A stretch of 64,000 nt of DNA from Mycobacterium gordonae (GTDB lineage: Bacteria; Actinomycetota; Actinomycetes; Mycobacteriales; Mycobacteriaceae). The stretch lies in assembly GCF_017086405.1 (NCBI RefSeq), contig NZ_CP070973.1, positions 4,186,739 to 4,250,738 of the forward strand, written 5' to 3'. Both the position numbers and the translations under genes were made by a program. The notes below the pieces were generated by a model. It saw only the letters and a program-made list of their open reading frames with translations, was not told where the DNA came from and searched no databases. Of the stretch, positions 25,819-33,889 are shown piece by piece. The number at the start of each line of letters is the position of its first letter. Within the stretch, counting starts at the first letter, position 1.

Positions 25819-26261
25819 CAAGAGATGGCCTTCGGTGCGACGACGGTGACGGTGCCCTGCGCCGCACACACCGCTCTGCCGTCGTTGCAGATGTCGATAC
25901 GTGCCACACCGCTGGTTCTGCCCAGCGAGATGATCTCAGCCGTGGCTACACAGGTTCCGCTGGAGACTGGACGAAGCAAATTCAGTTTGAACTCCGTCGT
26001 CGCGACCCAGGATCCCATCGGAATCACGGGATAAAACACCACTCCAAGGCAATGGTCGACCATGGCCGACAAGCAGCCGCCATGCAAGTTGCCGAAAGGC
26101 GTCTTCAGGTCGTCGCGTGCGTCCATCTCCGCGACGAGCCGTCCAGCAGTGAATTCAGTGTGCCGGAAGCCGAGGTAACCGGCCAGCCCGCCCGTGGTTT
26201 CTGCTGCGCTCTGCAGTTGTTCAGCGACCTGCTGGTTGAACGCGGTGAACTGCACAGACAT
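25818..26261 (-). CDS. Hotdog-fold thioesterase (PaaI-like)
   Basis: This 147-residue thioesterase of the 4HBT/PaaI group has LKTPFGNLHGGCLSAMVDH as its active-site helix. SWVATTEFKLNLLRPV follows, the usual second strand. It probably hydrolyses an acyl-CoA. It heads the small minus-strand operon with the hydrolase and TetR, 47 nt downstream of another TetR gene. Confidence 0.88.
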   Translation of the reverse strand: MSVQFTAFNQQVAEQLQSAAETTGGLAGYLGFRHTEFTAGRLVAEMDARDDLKTPFGNLHGGCLSAMVDHCLGVVFYPVIPMGSWVATTEFKLNLLRPVSSGTCVATAEIISLGRTSGVARIDICNDGRAVCAAQGTVTVVAPKAIS

Positions 26262-26308
26262 GTCCGGCCTCCTACCTCAGCTGTGGTTGAGACATTACGC
26301 CTTGTCTG

Positions 26309-26968
26309 TCACATCGGTCGACAATGGTCGCTCGCCAGGATTGCGGGAAGGAGAAACCTTGAAAGAAATGTCCGGAGCCCGTCACGACTGCGCTCCCGCG
26401 GTCCTCGAACAGTCAGCAGGCTCAGTATCGTGCGGAGAACCCACTCGGCGGCGTCGTCGACGGAGACGCCCGGTTCTACGTAACTCCAGTGTCTCCTGAA
26501 GATGGGACGGAGAAACTCGGTGACGAGTTCGAAGAGTGACGTCGAGGTCCCCGCCGCGAGGCCAACGCCGGCGAGTTCCTCGTCGCTGCCGAACAACAAT
26601 CCGATGATCTCTTCGCGGCGCGCGGCCTCAACTGTGTATTCCACGAAATCGACGAGAGCGGAGCCCAGATCGGTGTGCTCCGCGATCCGGGGGTTGATGC
26701 GATCGAGATAGCGCTCGGCGGCGCGAATGATGACGCCCGACATCACCGCCTCCCGATTAGGGAAGTAGCGATACACCGTTGCCCTGGAGACACCCGCTGT
26801 TCTGCCGATGTCCTCCATGGTCGTGCCTACCACGCCGCAACTCTCTAGGCACCGCTCGGCAGCATCTAGCAATCGGTCGCGAGCGGAATCACGATCTGAC
26901 GGCGCGGCGGCACCCCATCGCACCAACTTCGTCGACACAACAGCCAGTATGCCGCGGGCGCACACCAT
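26309..26968 (-). CDS. TetR-family regulator
   Basis: This regulator of about 219 residues has a helix-turn-helix including TTMEDIGRTAGVSRATVYRYF. ATG at 26968 is taken as the start. An in-frame start at 27001 is possible, and the real domain begins later still. It is divergent from the thiolase-like remnant and ADH operon at 27043 and upstream of the hotdog operon, so it could control either. Confidence 0.86.
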   Translation of the reverse strand: MVCARGILAVVSTKLVRWGAAAPSDRDSARDRLLDAAERCLESCGVVGTTMEDIGRTAGVSRATVYRYFPNREAVMSGVIIRAAERYLDRINPRIAEHTDLGSALVDFVEYTVEAARREEIIGLLFGSDEELAGVGLAAGTSTSLFELVTEFLRPIFRRHWSYVEPGVSVDDAAEWVLRTILSLLTVRGPRERSRDGLRTFLSRFLLPAILASDHCRPM

Positions 26969-27042
26969 TGTGGCTTGACTGCAGATATGACACCATCGCA
27001 TTCGTGTCTCACAACAGCCCGTGGCCCTGAGCGAGTGATCGA

Positions 27043-27477
27043 TTGTCGGTAGAAGCGCGTACTCCGGTGGCGGTCGGCGTAGGCGAAGTCACCCATCGCG
27101 GGGACGACGTCGTCACCGGCCTCGGTTGGTATTCGACGAAACATTCGGTCGGTGTGTGGTCGGCCACCCCTCCACCAACCGGGTGGCGACTGATCGACAC
27201 GGCAGACGAACAAACTCCGATCGATTCATCGCGGCTGGCCGTCGCAGGCGTCGACGAGGCGACCGGTCGCGCGACAGTGGACGGGTACACGGTCGAATAC
27301 GACCGAGACGGGCGACCTCGATGGACACCGACCATCGCGCACCTGTCCGACGGGCGAAGAGTCGTCGCACGCAGCGACGATCCGCAGATTGCCGAGGCGA
27401 TGGCGGGCGAGATGTACGTTGGCAGAACGGTTTGCCTCCGAAACACAGGGTCGTCCACGGGATTCGAGCTTCCATGA
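27043..27477 (+). pseudogene. Thiolase-like protein with a large in-frame internal deletion
   Basis: This 144-residue frame begins like an acetyl-CoA acetyltransferase / thiolase-like protein (RTPVAVGVGEVTHRGDD, TTG start). It jumps within about 20 residues to the far C-terminal part of the same family (GLGWYSTKHSVGVWSATPP). The added C-terminal domain follows (TVEYDRDGRPRWTPTIAHL, ARSDDPQIAEAMAGEMYVG). A full member is around 480-500 residues, so roughly 350 residues including the active site are missing, yet the frame is kept. The stop overlaps the ADH start (ATGA). A free C-terminal domain may still be made. Confidence 0.7.
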
Positions 27478-28646
27478 TCGCCGAGGCCATGGTGTTGACC
27501 GGACCGCGGAATCTGGAGCGGCGCCAGATGACCATCCCCGACGTCGGTGACCGCGGTGCGATCCTGCGAGTTGAAGCATGTGGTCTATGCGGTACAGATC
27601 ACGAACAATTCACCGGACACCTGCCTGCCGGCTTCTCATTCGTTCCAGGTCACGAAATCGTCGGCATCGTCGAACATGTCGGCAATGCGGCCAGCGAACG
27701 CTGGTGCGTCCGGGCCGGCCAGCGCGTGGCCGTCGAGGTGTTCCGGTCCTGCCGAGACTGCCCGGAGTGTCGCCGCGGCGAATACCGGCGATGTGCGGTG
27801 AACGGCATCGCCACCATGTTCGGGTTCGTCGACGTGGAGATCGGCGCCGGGTTATGGGGCGGATACGCCACCCATGTGGAGCTTCCGTGGGACGCGATGC
27901 TACTCCCGATTGCCGAAGACATGGACCCCGTTCTCGCCACGTTGTTCAACCCTCTCGGGGCCGGTATCCAATGGGGGAAAACTCTTCCCGACACCAAGGC
28001 GGGGGGTATCGTAGCGATACTGGGACCGGGCATCCGCGGGATCTGCGCGGCGGTGGCGGCGAAAGAGGCGGGAGCCGCTTTCGTCGCGATGACCGGCATC
28101 GGTCCACGCGACGATCAGCGACTGGCCATAGCCAGATCATTCGGTGTCGACCTGCCCATCGACGTATCGCAGGACGATGCAGTGACAGCGCTCCAGCGTG
28201 AGACAGGCGGACAGCTTGCCGACGTGGTCATCGATGTCACCGCCAAAGCACCCTCCGCGTTCGCCGACGCCGTCGCCCTTGCCAGGCCTGGCGGCAGGGT
28301 CGTGGTTGCTGGCACCCGCGGCGGAGGCGGCGCGCCCGGCTTTGAACCAGACACGCTGGTGTATAAGGAATTACACATCGCCGGTGCACTCGGCGTGGAG
28401 TATCCCGCCTACCGGGCAGCCCTCGAGATTCTGGCCACGCGCCGCTGGCCGTTCGACCGGATCACAAGAGAATCAACCGGATTCGCTGGTCTCGCGCCGC
28501 TGCTCAGTTCGCTTGCAGATGAAAATGCCAAATCGAGTGCGGCCCTGCACAACGTCTTCGTGCCCACGCCCTCACAGCATGCGGAGCTTCAACAGAGGAA
28601 GGTCACACGTGACGAGAACGGAACGCGTACCGATGCTCGACCTTGA
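27474..28646 (+). CDS. Zn-dependent alcohol dehydrogenase (MDR family)
   Basis: This 390-residue enzyme has catalytic zinc ligands in CGLCGTDHEQF and PGHEIVGIVE, and the structural Cys set in CRDCPECRRGEYRRC. The dinucleotide region is AILGPGIRGICAA, whose middle Gly pattern differs from the usual GxGxxG. The ATG at 27474 overlaps the preceding stop by 4 nt. The open frame extends further upstream but only as a shadow of the thiolase remnant. The downstream CMD-type gene overlaps its end by 38 nt. The substrate is unknown. Confidence 0.88.
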   Translation: MIAEAMVLTGPRNLERRQMTIPDVGDRGAILRVEACGLCGTDHEQFTGHLPAGFSFVPGHEIVGIVEHVGNAASERWCVRAGQRVAVEVFRSCRDCPECRRGEYRRCAVNGIATMFGFVDVEIGAGLWGGYATHVELPWDAMLLPIAEDMDPVLATLFNPLGAGIQWGKTLPDTKAGGIVAILGPGIRGICAAVAAKEAGAAFVAMTGIGPRDDQRLAIARSFGVDLPIDVSQDDAVTALQRETGGQLADVVIDVTAKAPSAFADAVALARPGGRVVVAGTRGGGGAPGFEPDTLVYKELHIAGALGVEYPAYRAALEILATRRWPFDRITRESTGFAGLAPLLSSLADENAKSSAALHNVFVPTPSQHAELQQRKVTRDENGTRTDARP

Positions 28647-29187
28647 GCAGGCCCGGCTGCGGGCTGCCGAGTGTGGGCTGCCCGCAGAGATGGCAGAACT
28701 GTCAGTATTTCGCGTGGCACTTCACCAGCCGAGCCTCGCAGTGGCCCTGTACGGAATGCTTGAGGCGCTGCTATTTAACGGTGTGCTCGACGCCCGGCTA
28801 CGCGAATTGATCATCATGCGCATCGGCTGGGTAACGGGGTCGGTATATGAGTGGACACAGCATTGGCGAATCGCGACGCTGCTCGGTGTGGCTTCGGATG
28901 ACCTTCTGGCGGTGCGTGACTGGCAGAGTTCCAATCGTCTGGGCCATGCCGAGCGTGCGGTCCTGGCGGCGACCGATGATGTGGTACGTGACGGGGTCAT
29001 TGCCGAGGAAAACTGGGCCGCGTGCCACAAGGCATTCAATGGCGATCACGCGGTTTTGGTCGAACTTGTCGGAGCGATCGCCAATTGGCGGCTCTTTTCG
29101 ATCCTGCTTCGATCCTTGAATATTCCGCTTGAGTCGGGTACCGACTCCTGGCCGCCCGATGGGCGAGCCCCTCGACGTGACGATTGA
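28609..29187 (+). CDS. Carboxymuconolactone decarboxylase (CMD/AhpD-like) family protein
   Basis: This helical 192-residue protein of the CMD superfamily has the core RLRELIIMRIGWVTGSVYEW and LGHAERAVLAATDD. The redox C-x-x-C of AhpD is replaced here (GSVYEW), so peroxidase activity is unlikely. GTG at 28609 follows an AGGAAGG site. A later ATG at 28633 is also possible. It overlaps the ADH gene and is probably translated with it. Confidence 0.82.
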   Translation: MTRTERVPMLDLEQARLRAAECGLPAEMAELSVFRVALHQPSLAVALYGMLEALLFNGVLDARLRELIIMRIGWVTGSVYEWTQHWRIATLLGVASDDLLAVRDWQSSNRLGHAERAVLAATDDVVRDGVIAEENWAACHKAFNGDHAVLVELVGAIANWRLFSILLRSLNIPLESGTDSWPPDGRAPRRDD

Positions 29188-29829
29188 GTAAAAACGGTTG
29201 TTCAGCAATCGCACCCAAGTTGAAGCTCGGTTACCCCTTATGTTCCTAGTCAGTTGTGGGCTATTGAATTTCAAACGGGTAGTTGTGATTTCGGTCTCTT
29301 AGCCACGGTCTCGGGGTAATGCCACCAACTGGACATGTGGAGCCAACTGTTCTGGGACGCCTACACCAGCTTGAAGCACGCTCCGTCATACGAATACGAT
29401 CCAAGGGATGTCGAGGTTCTTCGCGACTCAGGCCAACTGTTACTACTGGGAGAGTCGTTCAATCGGGTCGCTGGCAACAGAACGCCAATGAAGGCGATCG
29501 TCGGCAGTCACCGCACACAGCACCTCACGCAGAGAATTCAAGAGCCCGCTGCTGCAAGCTAGACCCGGCGTCCGACACCGAGGCGCTGCCGTCTTCATAC
29601 AGCTGACCACGAACGCCAGCCGCGCCGAAGTCCCACCGGGGACGGCAAACACCTTCCGCCGCAACACCTTCGGATGCAGCTTGGACGGAAGGCCACCAGC
29701 CACCATAATATCGACCGTCTCGGCGTCGCCAGCACCGCGGACGAATCGGTGTACCGGCCCGTTGCCACCTCGCCTCCGGCTTGCGCGGGTCAATCTCTCA
29801 GGTCGTCGTTGCCACACTCAGAAGTGACA
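29188..29829. other. Gene-poor stretch with one possible gene fragment
   Basis: No complete gene is seen. A short plus-strand frame (29335-29562) reads like natural protein (YTSLKHAPSYEYDPRD, then ESFNRVAGNRTPMKAI) and could be the C-terminus of a larger HEPN-like or defence-type protein whose front is gone. A minus-strand frame over 29443-29817 overlaps it and is less convincing. The rest shows nothing recognisable. Confidence 0.45.
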
Positions 29830-29867
29830 TGTACAAATCACGGTTCAGCGAGTGTACAGTTCACGGT
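29830..29867 (+). promoter_or_regulatory. Two direct repeats TGTACA-NN-TCACGGT before vapB
   Basis: The 15-base motif TGTACANNTCACGGT occurs at 29830-29844 and again at 29853-29867, 23 bp apart. The second copy ends directly at the antitoxin start codon. Paired repeats at this place are typical of toxin-antitoxin autoregulation, where the complex binds its own promoter. Confidence 0.6.
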
Positions 29868-30128
29868 GTGGAGGTATCCGTGACCGAGTTGCGCGCGCAC
29901 CTTAGCGATTGGCTCGATCGAGTTCGGGCTGGTGATGAGGTCGTCATCACCGACCGCGGGATTCCGGTCGCGCGACTCGCTGCGCTGGACAGCGCAGGCA
30001 CCTTGGAGCGTCTCACGGCCGAAGGCGTGATTGCCAGGGCCACCGCGCAGCGGCCCGTCGCTGCGGGACGGTCCCGGCCCCGACCGCGGCGGCCGGTGTC
30101 TGACCAGGTCAGCGACCAGCGGCGCTGA
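29868..30128 (+). CDS. vapB: Antitoxin, Phd/YefM-type (VapB)
   Basis: This 86-residue antitoxin has the prevent-host-death fold, VSVTELRAHLSDWLDRVRAG followed by DEVVITDRGIPVARL. The C-terminal part is basic and disordered and should wrap the toxin. The GTG start at 29868 abuts the second operator repeat. An earlier in-frame start exists but would place the operator inside the gene. The PIN toxin begins 3 nt after its stop. Confidence 0.9.
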   Translation: MEVSVTELRAHLSDWLDRVRAGDEVVITDRGIPVARLAALDSAGTLERLTAEGVIARATAQRPVAAGRSRPRPRRPVSDQVSDQRR

Positions 30129-30131
30129 CCG

Positions 30132-30566
30132 GTGCCGCTCGTCTACTTCGACGCCAGCGCCTTCGTTAAACTTCTCACCACCGAGACAGGAAGCTCGCTG
30201 GCATCCGCGCTGTGGGACGGCTGCGACGCCGCATTGTCCAGCCGCCTGGCCTACCCCGAAGTCCGCGCCGCACTCGCTGCAGCAGCCCGCAATCACGACC
30301 TAACCGAATCCGAGCTCGCCGACGCCGAGCGTGACTGGGAGGACTTCTGGGCCGCCACCCGCCCAATCGAACTCACCGCCACGGTTGAACAGCACGCCGG
30401 CCGCCTCGCCCGCGCCCATGCCTTGCGCGAAGCCGACGCTGTCCATCTGGCCAGCGCGTTGGCAGTCGGCGAACCCGGCCTGATCGTCGCCGTTTGGGAC
30501 CGACGCCTGCACGCCGGAGCCCAAGCCGCCGGGTGCCGACTCGCCCCCGCCCAACTCGACCCCTAA
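30132..30566 (+). CDS. vapC: PIN-domain ribonuclease toxin (VapC)
   Basis: This 144-residue PIN-domain RNase has the metal-binding acids in VYFDASAFVKLL (Asp near residue 7), an AYPEVRAALAAAA helix, and READAVHLASAL near the C-terminus. It is paired with the antitoxin just upstream, with a GTG start. Such toxins cut tRNA or rRNA when freed from their antitoxin. The target here is unknown. Confidence 0.92.
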   Translation: MPLVYFDASAFVKLLTTETGSSLASALWDGCDAALSSRLAYPEVRAALAAAARNHDLTESELADAERDWEDFWAATRPIELTATVEQHAGRLARAHALREADAVHLASALAVGEPGLIVAVWDRRLHAGAQAAGCRLAPAQLDP

Positions 30567-30944
30567 TCCGACCGCTCGACGTCAGAGGTGGGTCGACCCC
30601 GGCATGGATGACGATCAGGTACCGATTCGCCAGGTCAGAACCCGTGTCGTAAGTGGCCAAGTCCCCCCTCGGACACAACTTCTTAGCTGACCCATCTTGC
30701 AAACCGACCGGAACTGGGTCGAGCGATTTTTCGATGTTTGCTCTCATCGACAGAGCATCACGGTTCGCCGACACATGACCTTGGATTTTCGGTTATCACT
30801 GATACAACCGGCCCCGCGATCGGCGCACCTCTCAGACACCGGTGATCCGGCCCCAATCGGCAGGGCTGCTTCATCCTCGGCACCCCGTGTGCTGAGCAAT
30901 CGCGTCGGCACCGCCGCGCGCCAAACTGCGGTACAGGTGACGGG
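30567..30944. other. Intergenic stretch, no gene seen
   Basis: This 378-bp gap lies between the tail-to-tail ends of vapC (plus) and the larger PIN gene (minus). No open frame with protein-like composition, RNA gene or clear terminator hairpin was found. Confidence 0.6.
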
Positions 30945-31841
30945 TCAGGCCGGAGGTCTTGGCGGAACTGCATGCGGCGGAACAGGATCGACGCCGACGT
31001 TGTAGATCCGCCAGTGGTCAACCGGCAACCATGGCGGGTCATCCAGATCAGGGCAGCGCTGCACTGTCACGAAAACCGTCGATTGGGGAAGCACCACGTT
31101 CTCGGCGTAACGAATGAGCTCTCCCGTGTCGGGGGGCAGTCGCAGGTGTGCGATATCGGGCGCAGCGTAGGAAGGCCGCGAATACAGGGCACGGTCGGTG
31201 AGAAGTTCACGCACTGCGTCCACTTCGGCGCGAAAGCCAGCCAAAGCGTCCGGCACTACGAGCGCCGGCAGCTTGGTTTCGAGCTCTTCGGGACTGCCCA
31301 GCATCAGCAGGCGATGCAGATGCGCGTAGAGCGTGACCAGGGGGCGATGGCCTTCAGCTTCGACGTGAAGCCGGAAATCCTCGGCTTCCCCGGGCAGATA
31401 GTTTGCACCTTGTTCACGGCGGCGAGCTAGCACCTTGACCGCTTCGACCGGCGTGTATACGTACACGTTCGGATACGTGATCTGCTGCACGGCCCGGTCG
31501 CCGCTAATCAGCATCACGGCGTCACCGTCCTGATATAGCGCTACCAAGAAGTCATCTTCTGAGTCTGCGCAGATCCGCGGAATCTGCTCAGCCGGGCGAT
31601 CGTCAACCCACTCCGCCAGGAGGGTCACGCCGTCGACGTAGGCGTCGGCCTCATCCTGAGAGATTCTCTTCCGCAGGTGGGGACGCCCCAAAGTGTCGGA
31701 CAGCTCGTCGATCAGCCGAGTGCAGGCAAGAATAGTGATCTCGCGCGATTGGGCTGCTGCGAGGAGAACTGCTGATGCACCCTGCGATGAGCCGATGGCT
31801 GCAGACACCAGGACGTTGGTGTCGAGGACGACTCTAAGCAT
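30945..31841 (-). CDS. PIN-domain protein with C-terminal extension
   Basis: This 298-residue protein has an N-terminal PIN domain (COG1569-like, about residues 1-140) with LDTNVLVSAAIG and ADSEDDFLVALYQDGDAVMLISGDR carrying the catalytic acids. It continues for about 150 residues of unassigned sequence (DRALYSRPSYAAPDIAHLR and DDPPWLPVDHW in the tail), so it is twice the normal PIN toxin size. A small gene of antitoxin size sits 6 nt upstream. It could be a toxin fused to a sensing or targeting domain. Confidence 0.82.
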   Translation of the reverse strand: MLRVVLDTNVLVSAAIGSSQGASAVLLAAAQSREITILACTRLIDELSDTLGRPHLRKRISQDEADAYVDGVTLLAEWVDDRPAEQIPRICADSEDDFLVALYQDGDAVMLISGDRAVQQITYPNVYVYTPVEAVKVLARRREQGANYLPGEAEDFRLHVEAEGHRPLVTLYAHLHRLLMLGSPEELETKLPALVVPDALAGFRAEVDAVRELLTDRALYSRPSYAAPDIAHLRLPPDTGELIRYAENVVLPQSTVFVTVQRCPDLDDPPWLPVDHWRIYNVGVDPVPPHAVPPRPPA

Positions 31842-31847
31842 CTAGCG

Positions 31848-32072
31848 TTAGCGGGCGCGGGCGTTGTGGCGTGAACGACGTTCGGCCCGCATGGTCGCCA
31901 TCTCTTCCTCGACGAACCTGTTCACCGCCGAATCGTCGACCGCCGCGGACAGGTCTGCCGCGGGGATATTCAGCGCTTCGTCGATGAGTTGATCGTCCGA
32001 TGCGGGGCCGCCACCGCGGCGCGCCAAGAGACGCGTGCGTGCTGCATCCTTCTGCCGCCGGCCTGCGTCCAT
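31848..32072 (-). CDS. Probable antitoxin of the large PIN protein
   Basis: This 74-residue, mostly charged protein lies 6 nt upstream of the PIN gene. It has DDQLIDEALNIPAADLSAAV and a basic end (TMRAERRSRHNARAR). The size, helical composition and position fit an antitoxin. No DNA-binding fold is clear, so the family is not named. Confidence 0.65.
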   Translation of the reverse strand: MDAGRRQKDAARTRLLARRGGGPASDDQLIDEALNIPAADLSAAVDDSAVNRFVEEEMATMRAERRSRHNARAR

Positions 32073-32256
32073 AGGTTTAGTTTAGCCCGACCAGCGATCC
32101 ACGGGGTGCTGCGCGGCGTGCCTCACCTACTTTGAGCACTTGGCAGGTGGCGGTTGCCCACCATGACAAGAGCAACGCGCATAAATTCTGTTGTCCAATT
32201 GGCATTTCGTTCAATTCACCAAACTTCAGCGAAGCGAAGCCGTGCTCCGCGCCCGC

Positions 32257-32598
32257 TTACGCGTCGACCAGTCCGGTCACGTTGACCAGCTCGGAGATCT
32301 CGATTGCGATGTCCTCCATCGAATCATCGGCAGTGTCGAGCCCGTTCCGCGACGCCAGCAGCGGGCTCTCCTCGCGGAGAGCCTGGTACGTCGTCTCGTG
32401 CACAATCGGGATGAGCAGGTCGCGAGCCAGCAGTTCCGAGAGTTCCTTGTCGGCAACTCCGCCGGTCGGGAGGCGCTTCAGAAGCGCGGGAGTTACCAAT
32501 ACGATTCCGGCGCGCGACTTCGACAAGCCCTTGTCGATGGCACGCATGAAGGGCACACCGAGGCCGATGTTCTCCTCGCTCAACCACACCGTCACACC
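32257..32598 (-). pseudogene. TIR-domain fragment
   Basis: The last 113 codons read as the C-terminal half of a bacterial TIR domain (VTVWLSEENIGLGVPF, SKSRAGIVLVTPALLKR, then PIVHETTYQALREESPLLA). The N-terminal strand and the first half of the fold are missing, and the frame runs instead into recombinase-like sequence. Bacterial TIR proteins often serve in phage defence by cleaving NAD. This piece alone should not be active. Confidence 0.72.
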
Positions 32599-32639
32599 CT
32601 TGGCCTTTCCGGCGACGGTCGACAGGTGCTTCGGACACG

Positions 32640-32975
32640 GTTTGGACACTCTCCGCGATTTTCGCGTCCAGATTGACGGCCACCGCGTCGAGGTCGCTGT
32701 CGAACACGTCGGCGTGGATCCGAAGTGTGACGCTCGGATCCTTTGGCCCAGCATCCGCGACCCCGCAAGGACATTCGCGCCTGAACTTCCGTCAGACTCG
32801 CGCGTGTGTGCCGTAGGCCGTGCGGTGTGATGAGCTGCACTTCGGCGCGCTCGATGGCCCGGTTGAACCATCCCGTTGAGTCGTAGCTTGGCCGCTTCGA
32901 GTACCCGCCGGCGCGCGCTGGGAACAATAGGTCGCCGGACGAAAGTCGTTCGCACCGGACCACCAGCCGCGACAG
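32640..32975 (-). pseudogene. Tyrosine recombinase (phage-type integrase) C-terminal fragment, frameshifted
   Basis: Three frames hold consecutive pieces of an integrase C-terminus. These are GDLLFPARAGGYSKRPSYDS and TPHGLRHTRASL (with the His-x-x-Arg catalytic box) near 32800-32960, GANVLAGSRMLGQR near 32760, and FDSDLDAVAVNLDAKI near 32650-32707. At least two frameshifts separate them. The active-site Tyr is not clearly kept. The fragment runs directly into the TIR fragment, so the junction marks an old deletion or recombination end point, perhaps of a phage or island. Confidence 0.65.
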
Positions 32976-33197
32976 CACCGACGCCGCTGCGGGCGGTGCG
33001 TCAAGGCCGACGCGGCGCGGTGGGAGCACGGCGCCCGGACGGGATACCGGCTCGAGGGCTGTTCGTGTGACGAGTGCCGCGCGTGGGCCGCGAACGAGGC
33101 GCGGGAATACCGGGCCGAATACGATGAGCCGCGGGATGAGTCGATGATCAGAACGCGTCGCAGCGTGGTGCCGGATGCGCGCCTTTCGGGGTGTTGA
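32931..33197 (+). pseudogene. Small Cys-rich zinc-ribbon-like remnant
   Basis: A plus-strand frame with no good start codon reads CGRCVKADAARWEHG, GCSCDECRAWAANEA and REYRAEYDEPRDES. Two C-x-x-C pairs and the GCSCDEC stretch resemble small phage-borne or integrative-element proteins. It lies back to back with the integrase remnant. It is probably a leftover of the same mobile element. Confidence 0.45.
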
Positions 33198-33205
33198 GGC
33201 CGTTC

Positions 33206-33889
33206 CTATCGCGAACGAACCTGAGTGCGTCTTTCGGCTTCGGTGTGCCGACCCGGTGGTGCGGGCCGATCGTAAATCGACAGCGACGCCTGCCGTGGAT
33301 AGAGGATTGCTGGACCGAGCCATCGAGCAACGAAGCGGCGCAACGCGAGTCCCTCACGCGGTTCCTCGCCAGGATCGGTCAGGATGGACTGCACCGTGCG
33401 CAAGGTCATCTCGGCAAGGTCACGAAGGGCAAGGGCATCGAAGCCGTGAAGTTCCCAATCGACCTCGAATTGATGAAAAGCGGTCAAGCAGATCGAGATT
33501 GCCGTGTCGGAGGATAGCGACGTGACGGCTTGGCCGTCATTTCGCGCATTCAGCAGGCTTTCTAGCTGCGGATCGCCGGCGAGGTTCTCGACTCCGAAGG
33601 CAATACATTCCACCACCACGGCGACCGGGTCTTCGAGGCCGCTGACGTGGTGGGCAACCTGGTCGATGAATCCGTTGACGGCACGCATCCCGCTGGCCAT
33701 GAGCAATGCGTCGGCATTGGGAAAGTAGCGGTAAACCGTCTGGCGTGTGACCCCGAGCCTGCGGGCGACGTCGGCAAGACGTATCGCCGCTCCATTTTCG
33801 GCGACCTCCTCGTCTACCGCACTCAGGATGCGCGAAATAGCTTCCTCGTCCGAAGAGGGCGTCGAACCTGCCCAGCCGCGACTACGCAC
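33206..33889 (-). CDS. TetR-family regulator
   Basis: This 227-residue regulator has a helix-turn-helix that includes IRLADVARRLGVTRQTVYRYF (first part about residues 36-55). The GTG start lies inside the end of the P450 gene (8-nt overlap), so the two are co-translated. It probably controls the P450. Confidence 0.87.
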   Translation of the reverse strand: MRSRGWAGSTPSSDEEAISRILSAVDEEVAENGAAIRLADVARRLGVTRQTVYRYFPNADALLMASGMRAVNGFIDQVAHHVSGLEDPVAVVVECIAFGVENLAGDPQLESLLNARNDGQAVTSLSSDTAISICLTAFHQFEVDWELHGFDALALRDLAEMTLRTVQSILTDPGEEPREGLALRRFVARWLGPAILYPRQASLSIYDRPAPPGRHTEAERRTQVRSR

